Assembly (NCBI GenBank): GCA_023627715.1
Contig: JAMAHW010000179.1
Span: forward strand, 1-24,103
Origin: Periconia sp. R9002
Taxonomy: Eukaryota > Ascomycota > Dothideomycetes > Pleosporales > Periconiaceae
Reading direction: 5' to 3'
Length of the DNA: 24,103 nucleotides
Under the pieces are notes generated by a model. It ran no database searches and was not told the origin of the DNA. It saw only the letters and a program-made list of their open reading frames with translations. The position numbers and the translations under genes were made by a program. Positions 1 through 9,855 of the stretch are shown piece by piece (position 1 is the first letter of the stretch; every line of letters starts with the position of its first letter).

Positions 1-220
1 GGTAGGGGCGGGGGAGGGTACGGAGGGTAGAGAGGAGGGAGGGGGAAGGAGGGGATGAGGAAGATGGGGGTTTAGGTGAGGGGGAAAGGGAGGTGGTGTA
101 GTGACGGGGTAGGGGATGTGGTTCAAAGGGGTTAAGGGGTGTGCGGAGGAGGAGGAGTTTAGAGAGGGGACGGTAGGAAGGAAGGGTAGTGGTGAGGGTG
201 AGGGTGGGTTTGGGGGGCAT
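1..220 (-). CDS. 5' end of an unidentified gene, presequence-like N-terminus (partial)
   Basis: Reading leftward from an ATG at 220-218, the frame stays open for 73 codons to the window edge, so the gene is cut off. The ATG has an A at -3. The predicted N-terminus is rich in Ser, Thr, Pro, Leu and Arg with almost no acidic residues, and contains Arg-His-Tyr-Thr-Thr about 40 residues in. That is the look of a cleavable mitochondrial presequence, but the DNA is also strongly C-rich on this strand, so low complexity could mimic it. The gene would be divergent from the coiled-coil gene on the right and share its upstream region. No family can be named from this fragment; an open frame in C-rich DNA is weak evidence for a gene. 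Confidence 0.4.
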   Translation of the reverse strand, partial: MPPKPTLTLTTTLPSYRPLSKLLLLRTPLNPFEPHPLPRHYTTSLSPSPKPPSSSSPPSPSLLSTLRTLPRPY

Positions 221-1761
221 TGTTGGGTGGTGGGGGGTTTGTTTTGGTAGGTAGGTGCGTAGGGGTTGGTGTGATGGTGGTGGGTGGTGGAGTTTGATGG
301 GATGTTGTAAACTTGGTTTTTGCGTCTTTGCTTTGGTGTTGCGGGTTTGGTTTTTTTGTAGGTTTGAGAGTTGGTGGATTGGTGGACTGTGTTGGTTGGT
401 GGGGGTGTTGCTGAGTGGCTGTTTTTGATATGCTGATTGTTCGTTGTAAAGGAGTTGTTTATTTTTTGTCTATTGTCGAGGTTGAAAGGAGAGTGGTGGT
501 GATTATGTATGGGTTCGACGAAGATTTGTGTTGGTGATGACGGAGTACTTGATAAAGATGCGAATTGATGTTTATGTTGAAGTATCAATGTGTATGTAAA
601 GAGGCAGACAACTCGGATAACTCACACCTAGAGTAAAACAAGAATGAACACAAAAGACACGTAGAGATTTGAATGAAGATGGAGGTAACGGGCTGCCGCC
701 TACCATGCAGTCCTTAAATACCTACTTACATACCAGCTCCCCTACACGCCCGCCGAATCTCGTAAACGGAAGAACTCGGGGCCACTCATAGTAATCGGTC
801 ATGTCAAGTACCGACGACGACGACAAACCTGGCTCAAAATCCGCAAAACCTGAGTATCTTCTCAGCCTGTGTCGTATCGCAGTGGTGAGTCGTTGTGCTG
901 ACTTGGATAGTCCGAAGAATGCACTAAACCCTTTCGGTGGCGCCAAGAGCAAATGTCCAAATCGAGCGAGAGAGCGCGAACGAAGAATCACGTGATTTGA
1001 GAGAAGGTCATGTGAGGATGGTCAGCAAGGGTTTCCATCACATGGACCGCGATGGCTTTTTTTCTCTCTGGTGGTGAGGGGGACATGACTAGGATTGTTA
1101 GTGAAGAGGTGGAGCAGGTGGGACGTGGTGAGTTGTTGTGATTTTTTTCTATTGGAACGGGCAAACATTGCTCAATTTGGGAAGTTTTATGCGCCATTCT
1201 TGAAGGGGACTGGACGCTGGGCCCTGGAGCTAGAAAGATAGGTGTGTACGCTATGTATGGTGGATTTGATGTCAGAGGGTCTGTGAAGAAAGACGTTGAT
1301 GTGTTGTACACGTCCCGTGCAGATGGCAGTATCGTGACTGACAACGTGTGAAAGGGTTATCATCTATCACATCATGGTGCATGAGGGGGGCTGGGGAGAA
1401 ACGAAACAACAACCTGCTGACTTGCATGACATCTCCCACCCTCTCCTCCAACAAGGATGTTCCCTGGCGGTGTGACCTCGATTAAACAAAGCCGCCAGGA
1501 ACGCCCGTTTGGTGCTTTTCTGTTTGTTGTTGCACCACCCATCCGGACTTTTGTGCTTGGAACTCTTGGTATCGCTCTCTAATGAACCGCCCAGGGATGT
1601 GCGTCTGCATGAGATGACATTGAATCATGGTGCCTACCTAGCATCGCCATCTTCCCTGCCACCTCATTCACACACTCTCCCAACTCACTCACCACTCGTC
1701 TTCACCTCCCACCACCGTAGTAATTCCTAATACCGACCGACCACGACTCTTCGCTGCGAGC
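221..1761. other. Long divergent promoter/intergenic region
   Basis: About 1.5 kb without a convincing gene. The left third is G/T-rich on the plus strand and continues the purine-rich strand bias of positions 1-200. Short ORFs on both strands here (around 720-1450) overlap one another and have no recognisable motifs. A perfect E-box palindrome lies at 986-997. The segment 1655-1720 is pyrimidine-rich (C/T with scattered A), as is common just upstream of fungal transcription starts, and probably belongs to the promoter or 5' UTR of the coiled-coil gene. Confidence 0.55.
986..997. promoter_or_regulatory. Palindromic E-box (AATCACGTGATT)
   Basis: Twelve-base perfect palindrome centred on TCACGTGA. 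This is the core bound by bHLH factors such as Cbf1/SREBP-type proteins in fungi. It lies in the region shared by the two divergent genes, about 770 bp from one start codon and 905 bp from the other. Binding is inferred from the motif only. Confidence 0.4.
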
Positions 1762-1854
1762 ATGCCCCTCGTCAAGGCCTCTCTCTTCACCACCGACGCC
1801 GCCGCTCTCCCCCTCGACCCAAAGGAGCGCCCGTCGCGTCTTCGTCACCGCTAA
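1762..1854 (+). promoter_or_regulatory. Upstream ORF (30 codons) in the 5' leader of the coiled-coil gene
   Basis: An ATG at 1762 opens a 30-codon frame that ends at TAA 1852-1854, 48 nt before the main start codon at 1903. It is in the same frame as the main ORF, but the stop prevents an N-terminal extension. If the mature leader includes this segment, ribosomes would meet the uORF first, which usually lowers or conditions translation of the main frame. Whether the transcript starts upstream of 1762 is not visible in the sequence. Confidence 0.4.
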
Positions 1855-1902
1855 CCCCGCGCCCTTGATACCCTCTCGACATCCCTCCCTGTTCCACCGG
1901 CT

Positions 1903-4440
1903 ATGGCGACCGCCACCCACGGCGCCGGCAGCAGCATTCCGCAATGTTGCTGTGGTAGTACCGACTGCGCTTTTCTCGCCCACAACGGGAAGCTGTTGGA
2001 GGGCCTGGAACGCGATGTGAGCAAGGCCGCCCAGCTGGGTCAGGTACGCGTTTCTCTCCATGCCCTACCTATCTCTCTACATTGATATTGCAAGAACAAG
2101 AAAAAAATGTCGTTAACGTTCGCCCTGCAGGCCCTGCTCATCCGCCATGAAACCTACGTCGCAGACTCGGAGCGCGAACGCAAAAACATGCTCAAGGCCA
2201 TCGACGACCTGGAAAAGGAAAAGCTGCAGCTGGAGGAGAAGAATGCCCAAACCATCAAGGCGAATCGCGATCTGCTGGACGAGCTCGAGCGGCTCAACGA
2301 GGCCGTGGCCGCGTCCGATGCACACGTTCAAGCGCTTACCGAAACGCTACACTCGACCGAGGAGGAGCTGCAGAGGCTAAGCGCCCTGGCGACGAGGACG
2401 CAGCTGCTCGAACGCCAGCTGATCGATCTGGAGAGGGAGCAGAGCCTGATTCAGCACAGTCTAGAATCCAAGACTGCGGACGAGCGGTCGGCGGTGCAGC
2501 GGTGGAAGAGAGCCGAGCAGACGATTGCGAATCTTCAGGATCAGATCGACAGGATTGAGAAGGAGGCGCGCGAAGAGAAGGACAGGCATTTCGAAGTGGT
2601 GGCGCGCATGGAACGGCGCATGGTGGTGAACGGGGAACTGGCGTCGGCGGCGAGCAGATACAAGGCGAAAACGGGCGACGAAAAAGGCAGTTCCACCGTT
2701 GTCTCGCACTTCGTCAAAGACATCTTGATGGATAACGCAAACCTGCAACATGGAATCGTGGAACTGCGCGAAATGCTGCTCACCTCGAACGAGGAGGTCG
2801 AGCGACTCCGTGACCAACTCCGCATCCATCAGCCCGTTTCCACGCCACCTGCCGCGGAAGAAAACGCTCAAACTCCGACTCTGCAGAAAGAGCTTGGTTT
2901 CGAGAGCATCTACAACCAGGAGCTGCATATACACCACCACTACCATGGTCAAGCGCCGCCAAAGAGCAATCCCAAGCCCAAGGCGCAACGGCGACATCGA
3001 AACAAACGCTTCAGCGCCACGCCGTCCTATTTTGCACCATTCCAACCAGATGCAGGTTCACAGGCTGCCATCATCTCTCAAACCGCCGTCACTGTCCCCA
3101 ACAACAATCGTTGGTCGAATGCCACCACGCTCGCTCCGTCGCTCCCCTCATCCCCTCTCTCCGCGTCTCATCGCGACTCAATATACGATCGTGTCTTCAG
3201 CGATGCCCCCTACGATTCTTCACGTCCAACAAGTCCCTCCGATTCCATCGACCTCCAATCGCCCCTGTACGCACCTTCGGAGATGTTTGCCCAAAGCAGC
3301 GCGTTCCACAAACGCAAGAAATCGCACAGCCTGCGGCCTCCCACACTGTCAACGATCCGCAGCGCAAGCACTCCACTCTCCGTAACTGCAAAGAGCAGCC
3401 CTGCCACCGCCATCATTTCCGCCGTCAGCCCTGCAAACTCTCTCGCAAACGATACCTTTGCCCTCTCTCCGTCCATTGCACCGTCAGAAACTGCCATGAT
3501 ACCGGAGGAGATTGATGAAGACAGGCTGGCCAGCCCGAGCCCCAATCCTCCATTTCACACTTCCCCAGAAGACGAGGACAACCCAGACGACCGCATTTCC
3601 CCTATCCAAATACCACGCCCCAACCTCCGCCGCGCCGCATCCCACGAATCCCTCATCTCCATCTCCGGAATGGACATCCACACGCTACAATCTCGCCCTT
3701 CGCAGCTCCTCCTCTCCACCTCCCCGCGCTTCGCAACCCCCGGAGGCGCAGGCTCCATCCAGCCTGAGCTCACGCCGTGGACCGCCACCGCGACCGCAGG
3801 CATGAGCCGGGGGCACCTCGACAGCAGCACCTTCAACCGCTCGCTGCTCTACTCCAGCCTCGCATCCTCGAGACGCCCCGCGGCCAATTCCACCCCACGC
3901 ACTCGCCAGGCGTCGTCAGGCATTACGACCAAGATCGGCGGGTGGGTGTTGGGCAAATGGGGCGCGAGTCCTACACCCACCACTACCACCGTCGCCAGTG
4001 AGGATAACAACAACGATACCGATAATAATAGTAATACAACAACACCAAAACACGCATCCACCTCTCCCGCCTCCTCCAATACACCCACCTCAACCCTCCA
4101 CCGTATCACGTCCACACCCACCAACAACAAAAACAACAAAACATACCTCTCCCCCCACCCCCCACACACGCCCTCCCCGCTCCGCCCCGCCTCCTCGACC
4201 TCGGCGCAGACGCAATCATCCAACTCCACCACTTCTACCTCCAACTCATCCTCAAACACCAAAAAGAAGAAGGAGAAGGAAAAGGAGAAGGAAAAACCCA
4301 AAATGAGAGCACCGGGTGTGAACCAGAATGGACCGATTTGGGGCTTCTTTGATATACCGGAGACGCCGACGAAGATTGTGGTGGAAGAGGACGAGGAGGA
4401 GAGAGTTGTGACCGAGTTGGGGGAGGCGCTTAGGGGGTGA
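1903..4440 (+). CDS. Conserved fungal coiled-coil protein (two exons, 816 aa)
   Basis: Exon 1 is 1903-2043 and exon 2 is 2131-4440. The 87-nt intron (GTACGC...TGCAG) is phase 0, giving 816 residues. The start is supported by a good ATG context (GGCTATGG) and by a conserved-looking Cys-rich N-terminus (Cys-Cys-Cys-Gly-Ser-x-Asp-Cys). Residues about 50-235 and 245-280 are heptad-like coiled coil rich in Glu, Leu, Lys and Arg. A segment SHFVKDILMDNANLQ and a ELHIHHHYH patch follow; as I recall, both are conserved in Pezizomycotina proteins that databases loosely label 'myosin class II heavy chain'-like. There is no motor domain, so that label should not be read as function. The rest is Ser/Thr/Pro/Asn-rich and probably disordered, with a Lys/Glu repeat near residues 730-740 and a conserved-looking C-terminal block containing Gly-Pro-Ile-Trp-Gly-Phe-Phe. 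A cytoskeletal or scaffold role is only a guess. Confidence 0.9.
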
Positions 4441-5402
4441 TGTGATGTGATGTGGATGGTGCGTTTTGGGGGGGTTTTTTTGGGTCTTTTGGGGTGGGTT
4501 GGGTTTGGATTTGGTTAGAGGGGATGGGGGGAATGGGCGGAGTGATACCTTTTCTCTCTTTTTTTTTTGTTTCTGAGGGGTGGAAGGGTGTGGAATTGCA
4601 TCGGCGTTTTTCTCTTTTCTTTTCTTTTCTTTTTCGTCTGTTTGTTTTTTCTTTTGGTTCGAAGCATTTACGCGTCGTGGGAGCATATACCTTGGGATTT
4701 GGATTTGAATATTGGGTGGGAGGAGGGAAGGAAGGAGGGAAGGATGGATGGATATACTACACACAGACTTAGCAATCTCCTTTTTTGTTTACTCTTTATT
4801 TTTCCTCTTTTGTTTTTCTTTTGCATTAAGGAGTGGAGGAGTGGAGGACAGAATGGACAAGGGAAACGAAGTTCATCGTCATCATCACCAAGACAGACTA
4901 CTATTTACACCATAGTATAGCATACATAGCATAGGATACCACACCACATCGTTAACGTAGAATAAACCACAAAATCGAGACAAACGAACAAACATTTACG
5001 TTATAAACCCTAATACCCACACCCCTCATAAAACCCTTTAAACCTATCCTTTGTACCTATCCTTCCTTCCTTCCCTTCCTTCCCCTTACACCCCTCTTAA
5101 ACCACCTATCTATTCTACCCCTAATCCTACCTCACACCTCGAACAATAAACTTGGGAACTTCCGAAGGGGCGTATAAGAATCATCCGTCATCATCCTTCA
5201 ACCTTCTGCAGCTCATTGAGAATCAGAAAGGCCGATAGGTATTGCCAATGTTCTTGTGCAGGCTATCATCATCCCTACCGGTTTCTGCATCTGGAGAGTT
5301 GCTTACAGATGCTAGCGGAATTGTAATCCTTATTGAGCCGGCAAAGCACGGTAGCCTGGATTTCATATTTTAATTTTCGTAGTCGATGGAATATCGATTT
5401 TC
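4441..5402. other. Intergenic region with low-complexity tracts
   Basis: No gene seen. It probably starts with the 3' UTR and terminator of the coiled-coil gene: G/T-rich 4441-4560, then T/C-rich 4558-4640. The tract 4720-4755 is purine-rich (GGAA/GGAT repeats), and 5061-5085 is a CCTT-type microsatellite. Around 5003 a single ATAAACCCTAATACCC segment resembles one degenerate telomere-like unit. The ORFs overlapping 4452-4920 are low-complexity and unconvincing. The last 200 bases before 5403 are the likely promoter of the MFS remnant. Confidence 0.6.
5061..5085. repeat. CCTT-type microsatellite
   Basis: Imperfect tandem CCTT/CCCTT units in the intergenic region. Simple-sequence repeat with no evident gene association. 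Confidence 0.7.
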
Positions 5403-5977
5403 ATGGTCCAGACTAGGAAGGCAACGAACACAATCATGACAGAATCAAGCGCCATGAAGGATGAACACAAGCTCGAGGAAGCGCCCAAATCTGGAGATGA
5501 AGTAATAGAGGAAACCGACTATCCTGCATCGTATAAACTGGCTCTCTTGATAGTTGCGCTTGTATTAAGCATGTTTTGGGTAAGGAAGCAAAGATTTCTT
5601 GGGATATAAGTCATATGACTAGTACTAATAGAGTCATTACCTAGGCATCTTTTGACATGGTAGGTTGAGCTGTCATTGTGTCATTTATCCACAACACTCA
5701 ATTCGCGATTAGACAATCATTGGAACGGCTATTCCTCGCATCACTGAAGACTTTCACAACGTATCTATGGTGAGTCCCGTCCCAACCTTCATGGTATCTA
5801 CCATCACTTACTGACTTTATGGAGATCGGCTGGTATGGCTCGGCATTTTTTTTACTTCTAAAGCAATCTATACTTTCCTATAAGTCTTATCGGGTTCTTA
5901 GCCTATCGTGGATTAAACGATATAGTATACAGAATTTTAAAATTTTAAAATTTAAAACTTTAACAGGGAAATTATAG
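5403..5977 (+). pseudogene. Truncated MFS drug/toxin efflux transporter (5' fragment)
   Basis: Four short exons can be joined by eye: 5403-5579, 5645-5659, 5713-5769 and 5825-5977, all in frame with GT-AG introns. They encode an acidic cytosolic N-terminus, then the start of transmembrane helix 1 (Tyr-Lys-Leu-Ala-Leu-Leu-Ile-Val-Ala-Leu-Val-Leu-Ser-Met-Phe). The conserved stretch DMTIIGTAIPRIT follows, then IGWYGSAFF leading into helix 2. These are hallmarks of fungal 14-TM (DHA2-type) major facilitator efflux pumps of about 550 residues. After helix 2 starts, the sequence degenerates into AT-rich DNA and stops at TAG 5975-5977, so only about 133 of the expected residues remain. The rest of the gene is absent; the next gene's stop codon is 30 bp away on the other strand. 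It could once have served the neighbouring metabolic genes as an exporter. The family assignment is firm; loss of function is inferred from the truncation. Confidence 0.82.
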
Positions 5978-6007
5978 AATCCTCTGTAAATTGGTTCTAA
6001 TACCTTT

Positions 6008-8562
6008 CTAGATATTTCTGTCCACCCAACTTTGTATCAAGCCCTCTCTAGTCGCTGGATATTGTCGATACACAACATCTTCGCCCTCTAAAAATGTATT
6101 GCCCATAAGGAACAGAGGGCGCGGCAGTTTTTGAGCCATTACTGCATCTCTCCATGCTAGTGACGCTTCATCCATCGCTGTCAGGTTCTCGTAGTATGCC
6201 GTACCAGCTGTAGCGTCTGCGGTGCTCTTGTAGATATGCAGGTGCAGGGCAAGCTCGGACACCGCCCGGTGTCCGACTGAAGGAAGGAGACGACGAGACA
6301 AGTTGATCGTCAAGTCCGGCTTGTTGTCAGCCTGGCCTTGAGATATTGTGAGCAGATCAGGATCTGCAGACATGAGCTTTCTCAAAATACCGAATCGCGC
6401 CTAACTGTTATTAAGAGAAAAATCTTCTAATTCATTCTTTTTGCAAAACTCACTCGGTCGTGCGCTTGGCCCCAACGCTAAGATTCACATTAGCTGGATG
6501 CTCTATCCGGATATGGGAAAGACTGACCTTTTGCTCTGGATTATAGGATGTTAAGCCGTTCAAGGCTAGACATATTGTCTGCATGTAAGCATTGTAGTAT
6601 ACTGTTGACTCAATTGTCAGAGATCTTGCGTTTTTTTGCCTCTAAAATGGTAAACCTACCATCCTCAGCACTTCTGTTATTTCCGGTAGCACCCAGTAGA
6701 TCCAACAATTCTGTCTCTCCTAACAGGAAAAGCGCAATCGACTCAGCCAGACACTCGTTTAATCCGTTATACACTTTGCCAAAGACAGATTTTGGAATCT
6801 CCCCTGGCTTGTACCATGTCTTGATGGGTTGGCCAGTCAGGGGACTGATGGGCGGCCTGTCGAGGTCGAAGTTGTATTTTCCGGGGCTGCTCTCGGCAAG
6901 AAGTCTTCCACAACCATGCCCTATGAGCTCGTGTGCCGAAACTATAGCTCTAAACGTTTCTTCTCGCAGTTCTCTGTATTGTTTCCTCTCTTCTTCAGGT
7001 AAGAATGGAGTATGCTCGTGATAGTGAACAGCGGCCAGACGGTTGGAAAGAGATATGTTCTTCCGCCCATGAGCACTGCGAACTGGTCTATACTTCGGGT
7101 TGTTAGGATTTAATGATGTGATGAGGAGCTAACGATTCTCACATTTGGACCAGTGATTCCACTCCATTGTACGCTCGTACAAAACGTCATGACTAATCAT
7201 TCATTAGCAATCAAATGGAAAATCGATCTCAGAAGACTCCCCTTGCATGCTCACAAAATCAGGCTTCACAAATGTAGAACTCTCAAATGGCCCAAGATCG
7301 CCGAACTCGGGATCTGTATCCAATTGACACCATGGGAGTGTGCGAATGAATTTCATGGCATTCTCCGCTAGCGTTCCGAAAAGCCTAGTTTCAGCTTCGT
7401 TCTGAATGGCAACCAAACCTTCCCACTCGCAGCGAAGACCCAAAGGATCTCGGTATGATTCTATGAACCCGATCACTGTTTCCACCGGGGGACTCTGGTC
7501 CTTGACCCAGAATACCGAGGCCTCGATGTGGTCTTTCATGTCGCCACTGCGGAAGTGATCAATGTTCTTTGTCAGGTACGCGTGTTGAATCTCACTCCGA
7601 GAATACTCCCTAGCTTGCTCGATGTCTTTTATGACGTTTTGAAGTTCGGCAGAGTGATCACCATATTTGATTTCGACGCCCTTGACAGGGTTCTCCGGAA
7701 GGTGCAAACATTCTTTTGGGGTGACTGGGTCACAAACATGCGCGGAAGCAAGGAGGAGATCGTACTTGACCTCACCGTTTGTTTCTGTCTTTTTCAGTCT
7801 GGTGTTCTGGAAATGAAAAGTTTCGGGAACGAGTTTGCGTTGAATGGCTTCAATCTCGGACTTCAGGATCGAAGGAGACTGAGGATAGTACTGGCTCTGA
7901 CCACCAGTTTCGGGGAGACCTAGACTCTCGTACTTTTCCGAATATATTGAGTCTTCAATTGGCGCGTACAATTGGTTAGTCCTTTCCGAGAGGGAGCATA
8001 TGGCGCCAAATGCCTCTTTTGAGAGACGTGGGATGATCTTCGAATCGCCATATCCCTGTGGTTTTTAGACCGGCACACTCTGGATGCGAGCTCCATGTGC
8101 TACTTACGCGGTAGTTCCCGAGGCTATCTAAAAAGACTGCTGCGTAGTCCAAAAAGTAATCAAGGTCTAGTTGGCCGACCTGGGTTTGATCACATATCGT
8201 CTCCCATTTCCCTTCGCACGCTTTGGAAAGCTCAATAATCAGGTCGAATATACGCTCAGACTCATCCGAAACTTGACGAAGTATTATTCTAGCCCCGTCA
8301 TATGATGCTCTTTGAAAGTTAGCATGTCGAAAAACAAATGTAAGAATACCACTAACCGACTCATGTAGTGGGCATAAAGCCTGTCTTGAGAAGAGCAGAA
8401 CTCGAAGGCCTCTCTGCATTCCAGAGAATAGATGGGAGGCCTAGCCTGTGCCAAAAGGCGATCGGAACCCACCATGTCTTCGTTGTTCGGTACGCCAGCG
8501 TCAGATCTTTCGTCCAAAGCACAAAATTGAGCAACTCGGGGGTTGCAGTCTTTACTACTCAT
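6008..8562 (-). CDS. Dipeptidyl-peptidase III (zinc peptidase family M49), divergent copy with a broken splice donor
   Basis: Eight exons: 8562-8357, 8309-8108, 8055-7242, 7192-7143, 7092-6660, 6601-6528, 6477-6454, 6400-6008. They sum to 731 residues, the usual M49 length. The family is recognised throughout: DRLYAHYMSRASYDGARI near the N-terminus, NYRGYGDSK, VIGFIESYRDPLG, the zinc motif HELIGH (residues 478-483, Glu479 catalytic), and WGQAHDRARFGI near the C-terminus. DPP III removes dipeptides from the N-termini of short peptides in the cytosol. The second zinc motif, normally EECRAE, reads NECLAE (536-541): the expected ligand Glu537 is kept, but the first Glu and the Arg are changed. 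Seven introns are 47-58 nt and six are GT-AG; intron 3 (7241-7193) must start GGGAGT where GTGAGT is expected. Unless that intron is spliced in an unusual way, transcripts would read through to in-frame TAA TGA. An ATG at 8562 is preferred; upstream codons in frame lack an ATG. Likely an accessory paralogue, possibly already dying. Confidence 0.88.
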
Positions 8563-8639
8563 ACAGTTGAGAGGTAAACCTCGCTTGGTGCCCTGAAAAG
8601 GCTTTCCTCTACACGCCACACTGCCTTTTTTAAGGGATA

Positions 8640-8960
8640 AAAGCGCCGCCTGGCTTACCTCTATATACTACTTAAATACTAGTTCTATCTGTTTTAAATT
8701 CTCTAATTTACTGTATAATATTATTATAAAACTAGACACTTTAAGACACTTCAATTATTATAAAACTTATTTAGTATTAAAGTAGTATAAAGAAGAAGAC
8801 ACTCTAATTTAGTAATGTTTGTAGACTTTAAAAAGTGCTATTTATTCTAATATTTTAATACTAACACAGCCTATAATTATAATCTTTAGTAAATTATTTT
8901 ACATAAATAGAGTGTTGAGCGTTTAGCTAGGTAGCGCTAATTTCTGTAAAAGAAGAAAAA
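8640..8960. other. AT-rich, RIP-like block
   Basis: About 320 bp of very AT-rich, TpA-rich and CpG-poor DNA upstream of the DPP III gene. It contains decayed pieces resembling the TTAAAGTGTC / GAAGAAGACAC ends of the small MITE family found intact at 21217-21646 (for example around 8725-8745 and 8792-8810). It looks like a mutated transposon relic. No coding capacity seen. Confidence 0.55.
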
Positions 8961-9612
8961 AAAGGCTGAGCCGTGCCCCGGGGCGGAAAGTCAAGTTGAT
9001 TTGTTGGCAGGGGTTCCATGTCACGACTGCAGTCATCATCAAATAGAGCTACCTCTTATTCCCCCGCCCTCACGCCACCAACCTCGAGAAAAGAGTAGAG
9101 CCTCAGCCTGATGCTCAATATTTTGGCCTTCGCGTTTGATCGCGGTGTCAGCCTGATGTGAATGCACTGTTAGTAGGACTTCGACAATTTATCCAGCCAA
9201 TGATCTGTCGTAATTAAAGCACCTGGAAAGATAAGAAGCTGTAGAGAGGTTGTAAGATACTGCACATGCACCGTATGCAGAAATCGGACACTTGATCCAG
9301 CCAATGCTCTACCATGACTGTTGCAGGATGATCGGTGAGAAAGGCTCTGGGGAAAGAGCTGTCTTCCTATGGATGTGTTGGCTGTGCCTAGAGCCCACCA
9401 TCTCCCCTCAAGCCCCGCGGGCCCTACTCTTATAGATTGGTTATCGAATCTCAAAAGCAAGGTCATACAAACGTCACAGTCAACACCTCGAGAAACCTCA
9501 AAATATAAGCAGAACTAACTTCTTCGTTTAAGTACGCGTATGTACTATTATCATTAGTAGTTGGCTTATAAATTGACGACCCGTCTAGTGCCAATACCTT
9601 GCCTCTCCCACC
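8961..9612. other. Intergenic region
   Basis: Normal base composition returns here. There is no convincing gene; the minus-strand frames around 9170-9894 carry no family motif and lie antisense to the small ORF at 9613. A roughly 20-bp imperfect direct repeat containing ATCCAGCCAATG occurs near 9182-9205 and 9287-9310. A TATA-like box precedes the ORF at 9613. Confidence 0.45.
9567..9573 (+). promoter_or_regulatory. TATA-like box (TATAAAT)
   Basis: TATAAAT sits 40 bp upstream of the ATG at 9613, followed by a C/T-rich stretch ending CTCCCACC just before the start codon. The arrangement fits a core promoter with a very short leader and is the main support for the small ORF being expressed. 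Confidence 0.35.
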
Positions 9613-9855
9613 ATGGCATCCCCGGCTGTGTTCTGCTCCATCGCGGCCTTCGAAGAAGACTCGAAAGCTTCTAGCATCGATCACAAAACAGAGCTTGCGC
9701 AAAACATTGCCAAGAAGGCTCAACCATGGAAAGCCCTGTATCAGGTCCACCCCAAAGACATCCCAATGTCCACCAGCCTTCATGACAAGCCGTATTTCAA
9801 GGGAGACCATTGTGGATATGATACCGAGGTAGGAGAATATGGTGGCGGGGCTTGA
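9613..9855 (+). CDS. Small hypothetical protein (80 aa, or about 91 aa if spliced)
   Basis: The ORF starts in a strong context (CCCACCATGGC) with a TATA-like box 40 bp upstream. The unspliced product is 80 residues, hydrophilic, without a signal peptide or a domain I recognise. An alternative model uses a GT at 9829 and an AG at 9991 (163-nt intron, phase 0) and ends at TAA 10049-10051, replacing the last residues with 19 others and giving about 91 residues. The long intron makes this alternative less likely. A minus-strand frame covers the same DNA but lacks promoter-like signals. It could equally be the 5' remnant of a longer lost gene. Confidence 0.35.
   Translation: MASPAVFCSIAAFEEDSKASSIDHKTELAQNIAKKAQPWKALYQVHPKDIPMSTSLHDKPYFKGDHCGYDTEVGEYGGGA

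Noticed and set aside
801..995. 64-codon ORF starting with an Asp-rich stretch ending in Lys
   Set aside because: Short, no domain, overlapped by an equally long antisense frame in the intergenic region.
2461..3045. 194-codon minus-strand ORF
   Set aside because: Antisense to the coiled-coil gene; a product of its codon bias.
4452..4920. Overlapping plus-strand ORFs rich in Gly, Trp and Phe
   Set aside because: Low-complexity G/T-rich DNA downstream of a gene, no motif, several equally long frames.
6548..7021. 157-codon plus-strand ORF
   Set aside because: Antisense to the DPP III exon that encodes HELIGH; it has no motif of its own.
7193..7255. Using the canonical GTGAGC at 7254 as the DPP III intron 3 donor
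   Set aside because: It joins to the TTAG acceptor out of frame (immediate TGA) and deletes conserved residues; the GGGAGT position is the only one that restores frame and alignment.
7528..7923. 131-codon plus-strand ORF
   Set aside because: Antisense to the largest DPP III exon.
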